Origin: Struthidea cinerea
Lineage: Eukaryota; Chordata; Aves; Passeriformes; Corcoracidae
Assembly: GCA_013397865.1 (NCBI GenBank)
Contig: VZTI01001768.1
Coordinates: 68,246 to 132,245 of the forward strand
DNA length: 64,000 bases
Direction: 5' to 3'
The position numbers were made by a program, and so were the translations under genes. The notes below the pieces were generated by a model. The model was not told the DNA's origin. It did no database searches and saw only the letters and a program-made list of their open reading frames with translations. Positions 43,851 to 55,596 of the stretch are shown one piece after another (positions within the stretch are counted from its first letter, which is position 1; every line of letters starts with the position of its first letter).

Positions 43851-45839
43851 ATTTCAGGCTGAGAGGGAAGGGATGGCTCAGCCCCGAGCTGGGAAGTTTG
43901 GGGACAATCTGGATTTGATACAGGAGAGTAAAGCAACCCCAGTGACAGGACGAGGACAGAAAGGCAATGGACAGAAATACAGAAAATTCCATTTAAACAA
44001 AACCAGTTACTCTGGGCTCCCAACCCTAGAATTACCCAAAAGTAGAGTTTGAACGAGATGATCCCCTGACATCAAATCCCATCAGCCATTCCTTAAAAAC
44101 TAATGTGGAAAATAGAGGGAAAACGGGCTAAAATGAACTCTGTGTAAACCAAGAGAAGCGTTACACCCTAAAATCTTAATTTTTGCGCCAGCTGAGGGAT
44201 AAGTGTGGTAGATACAGGAGCTCTCACCATTCACCTGCTTCATGGAAAACCATTTAGCATTGTAGAAAAACCAGGAATGAGCTATGGATCAGGCCCAGAA
44301 AATATCAAACCCCTGCAGCTAAAATCCGTTTGACAGCGGAAACGCTCTTGCCACAAAAGGGGCAGCACACCTCGCTGGTGTGATGCCATCCCACCCCTCG
44401 CCCAGTCCCAGGCAAGGCAATTCAAATCATCCTCCCCAGGAGCATCCCAGAGGGGTTCACATGGAATTACAGAGCTGGGAGAGGGAGGCAGGGTGCCACA
44501 GATCCCCGCTATCCATTAGGCAGGATGTTAATTGTACTCTGGGTATCGGAGAGCATTAAAATCTTACAGAAAATTCACAGCAAATGCCATTCTCAGGAAT
44601 TTTAGCTTTTAGGCTCTGAAGAGCAGAACACTCTAAATGATGGAATAAAGGCCTCGGTTTTATTAAAAAAAAAAAAAAACCAAAAGCTGATGTTGTGATG
44701 AGTGTCTCTCCTTTCCAAGATTCCAGCTGGAAACTTGTGGATTCTTCTCTAAATCTGGGCCCAATTTCCATCTCCTCCCAATGGAACGGGGGATGGAATT
44801 CAGGTGCTCTGCTCTGCCTGGGATCAAGATGATCTCAGGCCCACCAGGATTGTTCTTGTCAGGTTTTTGGTGTTATTCTGCACCAGTGCGAAATTCTATC
44901 TTCTGTTCCATGGAATATCAGAGTAGACCTGTCTTTTGAAGGATTTTTAAAGGATTTTTAAAGGATTTTAAAAGGACTTTTCTGTTTCTCCTTGGATTCT
45001 GCATCACGGTGTTATTGTGGGCCCCTCCATGGTAGCACCTTCCAGGCTCTCCTGCTCAAAGTTACCTTTTCTAAGGTCAGTGAAATCACCAAAGGCAGTG
45101 GAATGATATCCAGGAATACCTGGAATTTCCAGGAAACACAAAATCCTGCAGGTCAAAAGTATTTTTGCATAAACCCAACAACAACAGCCACAGGGATACG
45201 ATCCCTTAGAGGTTCATAATTCTTGAGGCTCAGATCATAACAAAAAGTAGGATTTGACCCTATTCTTTCCTTATTCAAGGGTATCACTGAGTCCTGAGAA
45301 GAACCAGCCCAAAAACCAACCAGGATGAAGTTGGTCCTTCTCCTGTTTTGAAATGTATCTCAAAAACCCCACATATTTAACAGAGACTTTTGTCTCTGAA
45401 CTCCACTTGAATTATTCATGCGAAATCAATCCCTGAAATATCTGCAACCATTCCGTGTACGAGGCTCTGGTCAATTTACAAATTATTTTTAGGCCAAATG
45501 CGCAGCAAAATTCTTCCCAGCTAATTGCAAAATGGAGCTGGGCTTGGCCTGGTTTGAACCCAGCTGCTTGGGCTGCTTCTCTGCATTAGCTAAGCCGAGG
45601 TCAAGAGAGGAGAGGGGTGAGATTTGCCCAGCAACTTACTCCACCCTGGGCCTTCTCCTGGCTGTGGAACAGCAGGAGGAGTCAGGAGGGAGGAAAAATT
45701 GGTGCAGATCTTCCCAAAAGAGTGGTCCAAATTCGGATTTTCCGCCGCAGGAATTAAGAGGCAGATTTGGGTCATGCAGGTGAAGGAAGAGATCAGGCTA
45801 AGAACTGGAATGGGAAGGAGAATGAAGGGAATGAAGATG
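43851..45839. other. unique AT-rich region
   Basis: 2 kb with an A-run at about 44665-44679 and a short AAAGGATTTTT tandem at 44938-44975. 45370-45530 is AT-rich and might be regulatory. No coding block recognised. Confidence 0.45.
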
Positions 45840-46112
45840 GAGAGAGGTTATTTACGAGAGGTTGTAGTGGCAGGAAAAGGGGGAATGGCTTCAAACTTCC
45901 AGAGGGAAGGTTTAGATGGGATATTGGGAAGGAATTGTTCCCTGGGAGGGTGGGGAGGCCCTGGCACAGGGTGCCCAGAGCAGCTGCTCCTTCCCTGGAA
46001 GTGTTCCAGGCCAGGTTGGACGGGGCTTGGAGCAGCCTGGGATAGTAGAAGGTTCCCTGTCCACCACAGGGGGATTGAAATGAGATGAGATTTAAGATCC
46101 CTTCCGCTCTGA
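45840..46112 (+). mobile_element. CR1 LINE 3' end, type A, diverged
   Basis: GGGGGAATGGCTTCAAACTTC, GGTTTAGATGGGATATTGGG, GAGCAGCCTGGGATAGTAG and TTAAGATCCCTTCCGCTC. About 270 bp. The terminal AACCCAAACC word is lost. Confidence 0.88.
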
Positions 46113-46226
46113 GAGCAGAAAAAAAATCCCTCAAAAGCCACAATTTTTGCCTGTTTTTGCACAACTCGCATCCATAAATACGGAATTCCCTGTAACAGCC
46201 ATTTAGTTCATTTTCAGTAACTTCAG

Positions 46227-46287
46227 TAAAGTTCATTTTCAAATGATAAAAAGAAAAGAAACCAAAAACCTGGATCAGCAGCNCTGT
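46227..46287 (+). repeat. 61-bp direct repeat, copy 1 (contains an N)
   Basis: TAAAGTTCATTTTCAAATG to CAGCAGC-N-CTGT. It matches 46506-46566 at an offset of 279 bp with two visible substitutions. The single N at 46283 lies inside the copy. Confidence 0.93.
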
Positions 46288-46505
46288 GCTGCTGAGGAGG
46301 AGGGACAGAGCCAGCAGGAAGGCCCAGACCCTCTGGAATGAGCGGTGTGATTTGATTAAAAGACAATAAAAATCCAAGAATTCCAGTGAAGGAGTGATTT
46401 GAACATTTGCCTTAAGGAACAGTGTCAGCTTTTGGGTAGAGCCTTCAACTCGAGAAGTGGGAAAATGGAATTGCTCACCACAGCAAGGGGACACAAAAGT
46501 GATGT

Positions 46506-46566
46506 TAAAGTTCATTTTCAAACGATAAAAAGAAAAAAAACCAAAAACCTGGATCAGCAGCACTGT
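46506..46566 (+). repeat. 61-bp direct repeat, copy 2
   Basis: Second copy, TAAAGTTCATTTTCAAACG to CAGCAGCACTGT; flanks differ from copy 1. Confidence 0.93.
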
Positions 46567-47095
46567 TTAACCAACCTGTTCCTAAAGATTTTCGGTGATG
46601 GAGAATCAGCTCACCCCAGAAACTTTTTGGGTGTGAGAACAATTCCCTGATTCTTCTCCTCGCTGCAAGAACTGGCAGGTCTGGCCTACAATCCTTCTCA
46701 GTTGCTGATGGTTCAAACCCCAAAAATAGGGATTTAGGCCTGAAATTTAATCACCCAACTCAGCCAGGACTTAATCTCTGGAAGGGTTTCTGCAGTGGGC
46801 AATTCTTAGATAATCTAGAGCAGGTAAAGCTTCTTCGTAACTGGCATTGGTTAGGTGATGTTTACCTGTCTAAGGTGTTAATTATGGGGTAAAGTGAAAG
46901 AAAGAACACAAATTAAAACAAAGCTCCTCCTCCAAGCCGCACACGGCTTCGTTTGGTTTCCCAGGGTCAAAAACCAAGCTCCTGAGGTTTTACAAAGCCC
47001 AGCTGTCCCAAGTTACCCATTACAGACCTGGGGAAAGGCAGGGAAACCCAGACTTTTATCTCAGCCACGGCTCTGGAAAGGGTTCAGAGAAGGTG

Positions 47096-47393
47096 GGAGC
47101 CGCCTGTGACCCCACACGGGTCATCCCAAACCTCAGCCCACCCCACACGCCGCCCTGCCGGCGCTGCCGGCGACCCATTTGCGGTGTCTCCACACCAGCA
47201 GGTTTCCCCCCAGCAAACCCCGGGAGGTTTGGGTGATTCGGAAGGCTGAGCACGACCCAAACATGAGCTAATTTCCAAGGAGAACGACGTGAGACGCGGC
47301 CGGAGACTTCCAATAAAGCGGCGTCTCCGCGCTGACTTCTGAGAAGTGCGGAACTCGTTTACGGGCGTTTTAGCCGAGCTGGTGCTTGTAAGT
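47096..47393 (+). promoter_or_regulatory. CpG-dense block, possible promoter or enhancer
   Basis: About 27 CpG dinucleotides by eye in 290 bp, against few in the surroundings, and not inside any repeat I recognise. Examples are CACGCCGCCC, GCCGGCGCTGCCGGCG, GACGCGGCCGG and GCGGCGTCTCCGCGC. A consensus splice-donor word GTAAGT follows at 47388-47393, which would suit a non-coding first exon on the plus strand. This is inference from composition only. Confidence 0.35.
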
Positions 47394-48017
47394 GATCTCC
47401 CCGCCCAGCCTCAAGAATCCACTTACAGCACTAATTGTTCCCACAGAAAGTGATTTTTAATGCACCCAGATCCTCTCATTTCCCCGCCCCTCCCTTCTTT
47501 CCCCTCTCTGAGAGCCACCTCGGGCCCCAGCCTGAGGCCTGCAGTCACCGGCGTCCTCAAGCTTTCCACAAATAAATAAAACAAAACAGCAAAGAACCAC
47601 GGAGATGAATTATTTACCGTTTCCCCCCCTTTTTTTGGCTTGTGGAAGTGTCACAGTGATTATTCTTTATCACATTTGCCATTTTGCAAGAGAATTTAAC
47701 CAGCAAGAGAGACCAGTTTTAATGCTGGTCTCAGAACAAAGAGACCAAAGCTACTCCAGATCGACAAAACAAAGAAATTTGAGCCATAGATCTTTTCCCA
47801 ATTAACTGTTTAAAGAAGGAGGATTTCTTCTAGCCCAGGGTTAGGTCACCAGGATATTATTCCTGACAGCACAGGCTCAAGGAAATTACTTTGGTGAAGT
47901 TTGCAATTGAAGCTGAATCGCCTGCACATCTTTTAAAGTTTCAATCATTGTATTTGCTCGATTTTGCTCCTGTTGTTGTTGCCCTGACTATTTAAAATTG
48001 ACTTTATGGACTCCACT

Positions 48018-48093
48018 CAACTATCCCAGGTTGCTCCAAGCCCCATCCGACCTGGCCTTGGACACTTCCAGGGATGGGGAGTCCACAACCTCT
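48018..48093 (-). mobile_element. CR1 LINE internal 3' scrap, type A
   Basis: CAACTATCCCAGGTTGCTCC, then AAGCCCCATCCGACCTGG and CACTTCCAGGGATGGGG. About 75 bp with both the 3' tip and the 5' part missing. Confidence 0.85.
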
Positions 48094-48640
48094 CACTGAA
48101 CATGGGAGACAATTCCTCACCGATCTCCCTGCCAAGAGCGGCTTTGGAAGATCCCCTTTGCCACAGCCAAAACCAGAGCATTTGGCTCCCCCAAAACTGA
48201 CTGGGAACCCCAAGAGTTCAGCGCCTCCAGTGCCCAGCCCTCCCTCAACCCTAAATAGTTCATCCCGCTCTGAAAGCAGCAGGAATTTTATTCCCCACTT
48301 CCCAGCGAAAGGCCGAGCTCTGATTCTACAGAATCAAAAGCTGAAACTCAACTGCTGAGCAAACACTTGAGACTTTTAAGCAGAAGCTCTCTAAAAACAC
48401 GATACCAGCGGGGCTGGGGTTCTGCCAAGGCCAAGCTTTTATTTTTCCCAGGAAGCAGCTCCATTTTGGCACGCATTTACCAGGCAGGATCCCTCCAAAG
48501 TTTGCTCACAAACCAGCTTGGACACCTGCACAAAAGCAGCTGTTGGCAAATATGTGCTCTGAGCCCACTCAGGGTTTAAAAAGTGTCCCTTGTGTTCCCA
48601 AACTGTGTGAGCATGACAGGAAGCCGGGGGGAAAATGCCA
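48094..48640. other. unique sequence, no gene seen
   Basis: Unique DNA, no coding block recognised. Confidence 0.5.
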
Positions 48641-48968
48641 GAATGATGGAATGGTGTGAGTTGGGAGGGACCTTAAAACCCATCCCATCCCACCCCTGCC
48701 ATGGGCAGGGACACCTTCCACTGTCCCAGGCTGCTCCAAGCCCCAGTGTCCAGCCTGGCCTTGGGCACTGCCAGGGATCCAGGGGCAGCCACAGCTGCTC
48801 TGGGCACCCTGTGCCAGGGCCTGCCCACCCTCCCAGGGAACAATTCCTGCCCAAGATCCCATCCAGCCCTGTCTTCCTTCATCTTAAGGCCATTCCCCCT
48901 TTTCCTGTCCCTCCATCCCTTGTGAAAAGTCCCTCTCCAGCCTTTTAGGTACTGGAATGGTCTTGGAG
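48641..48968 (-). mobile_element. CR1 LINE 3' end, type A
   Basis: GAATGATGGAATGGTGTGAG, TGCCATGGGCAGGGACACC, CCACCCTCCCAGGGAACAA, to AGTCCCTCTCCAGCCTTTT. About 330 bp, low divergence. Confidence 0.94.
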
Positions 48969-50276
48969 CTCAGCATCAATTCATGGATTCCCTCAGAACC
49001 CCACTGAGGTACCAGGTGTGAGGGATTAACTCCGGACAATCAAACTCCTTGGAGAGCAACTCCTTGGAAAACACTGCCTTGGAGAAGCAGCAAAATTGGC
49101 TTTTTCTGGACTGCAATAGAGCTTCAAATGCCTGCAGAGGAAATGCAATGTCACCCCCAGCATGAGATGATCAGGAATTTGATGGCAATTTGATATTTGC
49201 CATCAAGTGCCAGCACTTTTCCAGGATCAGCCCAAAAGCAGGAGAGCTGGAAAAGCCTTGAAAAGGTGGGTCAAGAATCCCACTGCTCCACCAGGAAAAT
49301 ATAATTAGAAAAAAAAAAAAATCGAGCATTTATTAATTTTGGTTTCAGGGAAAAAAAAAAATCTGAGGGATTTTTTCCCTCTGACTCACAACTTCGGAAT
49401 GCTTTGGGCTGAACACGCCAGAACCGGTTCGTTCAGAGGAATTTGGTCATCCTTAAGGAAAACGCTTGATTTCCCTGCTTAATTTCCTGAAATGCTCTCT
49501 TCAGCCTGGAAATTCAACCCTCGGTGCTTGCTCAGCAAATTCCTCTCGCTGTTCTTCCCTGCTGCTTTCTCTTCCTTTTTCCCCCCTGCCTGCTTTCCCC
49601 GGGACACAAAAGCCAGGGAATTCTGGGCACTCAGGGCTGTGCCACCGCTGCTGGGGACAGTCACAGCAGAGTGGGCAATGTTCGAATCATTTTGACTCCC
49701 AGGAAGACACAAAAGATCCCTGTAACTCGTCAGTGCCCAGCAGGGATTAATGAAGGGGAAAGGAATTAGTGAATTAAGGGAAATAAGGGCTCTGTTTGTA
49801 GTTCCCAATTCTTTTCCTTGGCTTTGTGCAAAGCCCCAAAGCCTTGATCATTGGGCATTGAGTGGCTTCAGTCAAAAGTCTTGGATTTCTCTCTGAGATC
49901 ACTTCTCCTGAGCTTCCTCTTTGATCCCTCAGTGGAGAGACACGAGGAAGTGCTGGCAGAGGAAAGAAAGAACGAATTCAACCCCACAAGGGGAGAAATT
50001 GGGAAGGTTTCACTTCCAGCACAGTGAAATCTCTGTTGGAGGACACAGAAGCTTCCCAAGCTCATGAGATTCCCACAGGAGCTGTGTGGTCACCACAGGA
50101 CACCCAGAAGATGAAACATTTTGTGCTGTGTATCAGGAGGTGACAGAAAACCACCTTTTATGGATCATATTCCTGCAAGATTCCATGGAGAGTTTGACTT
50201 CAATTCCATGGTTCATTCTGAAACACAGGACAGCCAGGCTCAGGGATCTTCAGGATCCTCAGAGGTTCTGGATTTC
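48969..50276. other. unique sequence, no gene seen
   Basis: A-runs near 49308-49320 and 49351-49361. Short overlapping frames at 49466-49808 follow composition. No coding block recognised. Confidence 0.5.
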
Positions 50277-50421
50277 CCATCCCTGGCAGTGTCCCAGGCC
50301 AGCTTGGACAGGGCTTGGAGCAGCCTGGGACAGTGGGAGGTGTCCCTGCCCATGGCAGAGGGTGGCACTGGATGAGTTTTAAGGTCCCTTCCAACCCAAA
50401 GCATTCTGGAATTCCATGATC
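50277..50421 (+). mobile_element. CR1 LINE 3' end, type A
   Basis: CCATCCCTGGCAGTGTCCC, GGAGCAGCCTGGGACAGTG, GTCCCTTCCAACCCAAAGC and ATTCTGGAATTCCATGATC. About 145 bp. A further isolated CCAACCCAAACCATTCTGGG at 50536 may be a second 3' tip. Confidence 0.92.
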
Positions 50422-52530
50422 CCAGCCAGAGAAAATGAAGGGAGATAAGGGAGTGACTTTCTCTTCCAAGTAAAAGTCAATGAAGTAGAAGTTCATTTAC
50501 TTTGAGATGTTTCAGATCTTTTATTAAGCTTTCTCCCAACCCAAACCATTCTGGGAGTCCTTGAAGGGCTTTCCTCTCTCTCTTGGGGAGGCTGTGCTTG
50601 CCCAGGCTGGCTGAGGGGCTGCAGTGGGATTTTTTTAGGGATGCTCCTAATGCAAGGATGGAGGAAAGAGGGGAAACAGGGGGAAAAGGACTTCCCCAGG
50701 ATAACCCAACCTTTTTGCCCCCTCTGTGCACCCTGCTCCTGCCTCTGCCAAAGTTTCTGCTTCTGTGAGGAAAAAAGAGACATAAACCCCATGGTGCTGC
50801 AGTGATACATGATTAGGATAATAATTAGGATAATTATTAGGATAATCCCTCTCTGTCGTGCTGCTGGGATGTGTTTCCCTGCCACACTGCAAATCTCCCT
50901 CTTATCAGGAGCCATCCCTACACAAATCCCTTCTCAGGCAGATAAACTCCGAGTCAGAGCTCAGCCCCAAGCACAGCAGGGCACAGAGCTGAGGAAAATA
51001 AGTGAGGAAAGGTTAAAGGAGATTTTCTTTGCCTCAAAGAGGCCTGGACTTCCAATCTGCTTAAATTAAGTGTGAAAAGCAAAGGTCCTGATAAGGGAGA
51101 TAAACTGAAGACTTAAAACAGCAGCAGTTCTTAACCGCTGCCTTAATAAGAGGAGCCAAGAGTGATGAGAGGAATTAGAACCCAGCTGACCTCACCTCAG
51201 CACTTGGAGAGGACAGCGAGACTCTAATTAAGGCCAGCACTTGGACAAGAAAAATCTCCAAGGGTCAAAGCCTGCAGTGCTGGAAAAAGAGTTGGTGCTT
51301 GGCTGTCTGCTAGGGGAAAAAAAAAGGGGAATATAATAAAAAGGAGAAAGGATGTGATGGGCATCATCTGCTTGTCTTTCCCAAAGGTTTTTTATCCATT
51401 TCAGCAGAATAGATCATGAAGAAAAACAAGCAGAGGGTAAAGAGCAGTGCTACGTTAAACGGGAAGAAAAACTATTGAAAGGGAAGAAAAACTCAGGGTA
51501 GAAAACCCCTCCAGACACAAATACAGGGAAGTCAGTGGTGAAGCTGGATGAGTTGATTTTCCCCTGAAAAAGGCTGTTTCAGAGAAGCAAAAGAGTAAGA
51601 AAACAAAGCCTGACAAAAGGGTTTCCTTCCAGAGCAGACACATCTATAACTCCCTGCATTGTTCCTCCGTCTCTCTGACAGGACCAGCTCCTGCCCAGCT
51701 CCGAAGGAAAACTCAGCTTATCAGGGACTCGCAGGAGCTGACTCAAAATGACATTAAAAATGGGAATGGTTCAAATAAAACCCCTCAGCTGACACGTTCA
51801 ATTTTTAAATTATCATTTAGACAATTGCCTTGGGGGTATTTGAGGTTCTAATTTTCCTCCCCCTTTAAGGAAGGGAATATTTCCTTCCTCCCAAGTTTTA
51901 CAGGATAAGGAGCCTCCCCCCACCTGACACTTGCACCAAACCCAGTGAATACTTGGGAATAATTTTACCTAAAGAGTTAAAAACAAGGAATTTCTCCCAC
52001 TGCACAGGACTGACCATTCCCAGCCCCAGACCAGGGCAGCTTCCTAAGGCCTTACTCAAAATTCAAGGAGGGAATTACTCACACACACAGAGATTATTCC
52101 AGCCAGGGAATGTCCACCCCCTTGGTTCCCACAAAGAACCTCCGAGGTGCCTGGCATGAGTCGATTGGTTTAATTTTCCTCTCTCACATGGGAATTTTGG
52201 CAGGCACCAGGATTCTCACATCTCCATTACACCCTCACCTCATTTCAAGCTGCTGCTTGTACCAGACCCGGGCTTGTTGTTTCCCTCCCTTGTTGGTTTT
52301 TTGGGGTTGTTTGTTTACAAAATCTTGGCGGAGAGAAAGAAGGGGAAAGACCAAACCAAGCAAAGCTGAGAACAAAAAACTCAAAGGCAAAAGCAACTAC
52401 CGAAAGTTGAGAAAATATGCACTGGTCCTAAATGAGGGACACTTTTGAGGAACAGAAATGACAAAATTTGGACATTTCCTTTGCCCAGTGCAAGCAGAAA
52501 AATAGCAGATTGTGAGGATTCATGGAATAT
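50422..52530. other. unique region, partly AT-rich
   Basis: A short tandem of TTAGGATAA-type nonamers (four units) lies at 50811-50848. 51070-51250 is AT-rich with AATTAAGG and TAATTAAG words. No coding block recognised. Confidence 0.45.
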
Positions 52531-52815
52531 CCCAGAATCCCAGAATGGTTGGGTTGGAAGGAACTTTAAATCCCATCCAGTGCCACCCCTGCCATGGCAG
52601 GGACACCTCCCACTGTCCCAGGCTGCTCCAAGCCCCAATGCCCAACCTGGCCTTGGGCACTGCCAGGGATCCAGGGGCAGCCACAGCTGCTCTGGTAAAA
52701 CTCAACCTCACCACCCTCACACGGAAGGATTTATTCCCCAAATCCCATCTATCCCTGCCTTTTGCCAGTTTAAAGCCCCTCGTCGTGTCACTCGATGCTC
52801 CTGTAAAAGAAAACT
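52531..52815 (-). mobile_element. CR1 LINE 3' end, type A
   Basis: CCCAGAATCCCAGAATGG, a run of terminal octamers, then GGTTGGGTTGGAAGGAAC, TGCCATGGCAGGGACACC, to GTCACTCGATGCTCCTG. About 285 bp; the part near 52700-52800 is diverged. Confidence 0.92.
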
Positions 52816-54221
52816 CTTCAAACCCCTGGCTGAGCCTGCAGACCAGCTCCTCGTGTGGGAAAAACTGCCGTGTTCCAGCTAAAAATATGGATCATCTCCT
52901 TCAGTGGCTGTGGGGAACCTGAACCTGGCTGACAGAGCTCAGCAAAACCCCTCCGTCCTCTCTGCAGCAACGCCACGTCCTCGGTGGTGCTGGAAATCAA
53001 ACCCCACGGAGCAGATCCAGAGGAAATTCCAGGAGAAAGGAAGACACCAACCCCACCCATCCACAGCCAGCAGAGAGCCAAACGGCAGGTTTAAAAAACA
53101 GGATGGCTTTTTGTCTCTCATTAGCTACAGATTATTTTTTTACCCCTCAATTTGGAGCAGGTGATTTCCTTTCAGGTCTTTGTGGAGAGCAGGTGGCCTT
53201 TAAGAGTGGGGAGGACAAGCTGAAAATCCACCTTTAGAAACCCAGCCTTTGTTCTGTTCAAAGCCTTCTTGTCATCAGTGCAATAATTTGACACATCAAG
53301 CTGCTTCCTGACACATTCCAAATTCTACGTGATGGGAAGCAGAGCTTTTGTTAATTCCCTTTTATTGATAAATATCGCAGGCACCTTTCAGAGCGAGCCG
53401 CTGGCGTGTCCTCAGGCCGAGTTAGAGGGCAGGGAGGGAAACATTCCTATTATCCCAGAAAATTATCACTTGGTGACCTCCCAGCTGCCCTCCCTGCTGA
53501 CCTTTGAGGATATTTTAGCCTGGCATTTAACATCTGTGGTCCCGGCAGCAGCCCTGGAGTAAAAAGGTACTTAATGCAGAGCAGCTCTTCTGCAAGGTTA
53601 GAAAGGATCAATAGGAGATGTGTTTAATGTGGTATCGCTATCAGGGCTCAGCTCCCTTTTAAAACGGGAATATCCACACTGGGACGTCGGCTCAGTCACA
53701 CAGCACTGAGATCTTTAACGGGCTGAGATCCCTTCTGCCAGGGTCTAGAAACGGAGCTCGAGGCACACGCGGAGGAAATGACCCAGGTTTGGAAGCAAAA
53801 AAAAGAAAAATGATCAGGGGCAGGCTTCTGGCATTTCAGTCCCGCTGTGGTTTTTTTTTCTGGAGCTGGAGTAGTTCTTGTGGAAAAGAGGCAGCTTTGC
53901 AATAAGCTGTGAACAAAACCGGGACAGTTTTTCCCCTGGGAATACGTGTATCCACTGCCTGGAGCTCATCCTCTCCGACTGCACGGGGGTAAAAGGAGTA
54001 CAAGGGGAGTTTCCACCAGAAAATTCAGTGAACTTCCAATCCTACAACAAACCTGGGCTGGCTCACCGAAAAAACTGTAATTAAGCTGCTCTTTAAGTGA
54101 TTAACTCAGCCTAAGAGATGTGTGTTAGAGCAGAGTGGGGCTCTTTTACTTGTTTAGGTGTGCTTAGAAACCCACCTGCGCCGCCTCACAGCACTTATTG
54201 GCTGTAAATCACACGTGAAGG
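52816..54221. other. unique region, no gene seen
   Basis: A 77-codon plus frame at 53329-53562 and AT-rich flanks. 54060-54220 has TAAGTGATTAACTCAGCC and CACTTATTGGCTG words that could be regulatory. Nothing decisive. Confidence 0.45.
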
Positions 54222-54420
54222 AAGAATTCCTGCCTGGAAAGGGAGGTCAGGCCTTGGCAGGGGCTGCCCAGGGAGGGTTTGAGTGCCCATCCCTGGAGGT
54301 GCCCAAGGAAGGCCTGGAGGTGGCACTCAGTGCTCTGGGCTGGGGACAAGGTGGGCATCGGGCACAGCTTGGCCTCGCTGGGCTGGGAGGGCTTTTCCAG
54401 CCTCAGGGACCCTGGGATTA
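54222..54420 (+). mobile_element. CR1 LINE 3' end, type C
   Basis: GAATTCCTGCCTGGAAAGGG, GGCCTTGGCAGGGGCTGCCC, CAAGGTGGGCATCGGGCAC, to CCAGCCTCAGGGACCCTGG. About 200 bp, very close to 5888. Confidence 0.94.
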
Positions 54421-55229
54421 AGGGATTTGAGGGCAGGACTGTGAGGTTGAGGATCCCACCATGGGACACCCCACAGTTCCCACTCCTCCTGCTCAGCAGG
54501 GCTGGGATCAGCCCCCTCTGGTAGCACCGAGTGGGAGCAGCTCCTGGTTTATCTCTGGTTTTACCTCCTGGTTTATCCAAACTCGGGTGAGCGGTAGGAA
54601 GTGACAGCTGTGCCAGCAATGCCAGGGCCACCCCATGACGGGTTTTATGCTCCCACACAGCCTCTACGTGCGCTGCAAGGAAAAAAAAAGATGCAGCTCT
54701 ATTGCAAATCCCCAGGGGCGTCTGCTCAGCCGAGTGATTCAATCGTCTGGCTCGGAAAGTTGTGGATAATTACAGTTGTTCCAGTTTTCAACCCAAGTTG
54801 CTGAGCTGGGAATTAAACAGCAGCTTGTTTTCATCCCTAAATGCCTAAATCCTGGCCACTTTTTCCTGTCCTTCCCACAGCTTTGTGTCAGCTCTGCCCC
54901 TCTCAGGCTGGAGATCCTTCCTCGGGCAGGTTCAGCCTCTCCTGGTTCCACCAGCCACTGGAGTGCCCACATAAAACCAGTTGAAATTTCAGTTCCAGCT
55001 CTGTCTGGAGAGGGATGCAGCCGCTCTGGGGCAGAATCTGCCACGGGGAATTTCCAACTGGAAAGGGCCCAAGTGTGTTAGGTTTGCAATCTGATCTCTG
55101 AGGGAATGGGGAGGAGGAATTGCTGCCAGGACTGGCTGGCAGGGAGAAACTTGAGTTCTGAGCAATTAAGGAGTAAGGATTGTATCCACTTTATTTTTTT
55201 CCTTTGTAAACACTGCTTTGCATAAAAAT
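54421..55229. other. unique sequence, no gene seen
   Basis: Unique DNA, no coding block recognised. Confidence 0.5.
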
Positions 55230-55596
55230 ACAGAATGGTTTGGGTTGGAAGAGGCTGTAAAATCCTCCAGTTCCAACCCCCTGACAGGGACAGGGATGGC
55301 ATCACTAAATCACATTGCTCCAAACCCTCTCCCAGCCTGGTCTTGAATCCTGCAGGGATCCAGGGGCAGCCACAGCTGCTCTGAGACTCTGTGGCCTCAC
55401 CACCTCCCAGGGAACAATTCCTGCCCAAGATCCCATCCAGCCCTGCCCTCTGGCACTGGGAAGCCATTCCCTGTGTCCTGGCCCTCCAGCCCTTGTCCCC
55501 AGCCCCTCTCCAGCTCTCCTGGAGCCCCTTTAGGCCCTGGAAGGGGCTCTGAGCTCTCCCTGGATCTTTCCCTTCCCCAGGTGAGCACCCCCAACC
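55230..55596 (-). mobile_element. CR1 LINE 3' end, type A
   Basis: ACAGAATGGTTTGGGTTGG, CCAGTTCCAACCCCCTGAC, AACAATTCCTGCCCAAGATC, to CCAGGTGAGCACCCCCAAC. About 365 bp. Its first 100 bp are more diverged than the rest. Confidence 0.92.

Larger units (their letters stand above)
46113..48017. other. unique region with local duplication and CpG-dense block
   Basis: Holds the 61-bp direct repeat (46227, 46506), a CpG-dense patch at about 47096-47385 and AT-rich DNA at 47570-48000. No coding block is recognised with confidence. Confidence 0.5.

Noticed and set aside
45793..46563. 256-codon minus open frame across an N
   Set aside because: It spans a CR1 3' end and both copies of the 61-bp direct repeat, which produce repeated peptide words. 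The frame is carried by an ambiguous base.
46700..46730. GGTTCAAACCCC, similar to a tRNA B box
   Set aside because: No matching A box or cloverleaf stems at the required distance.
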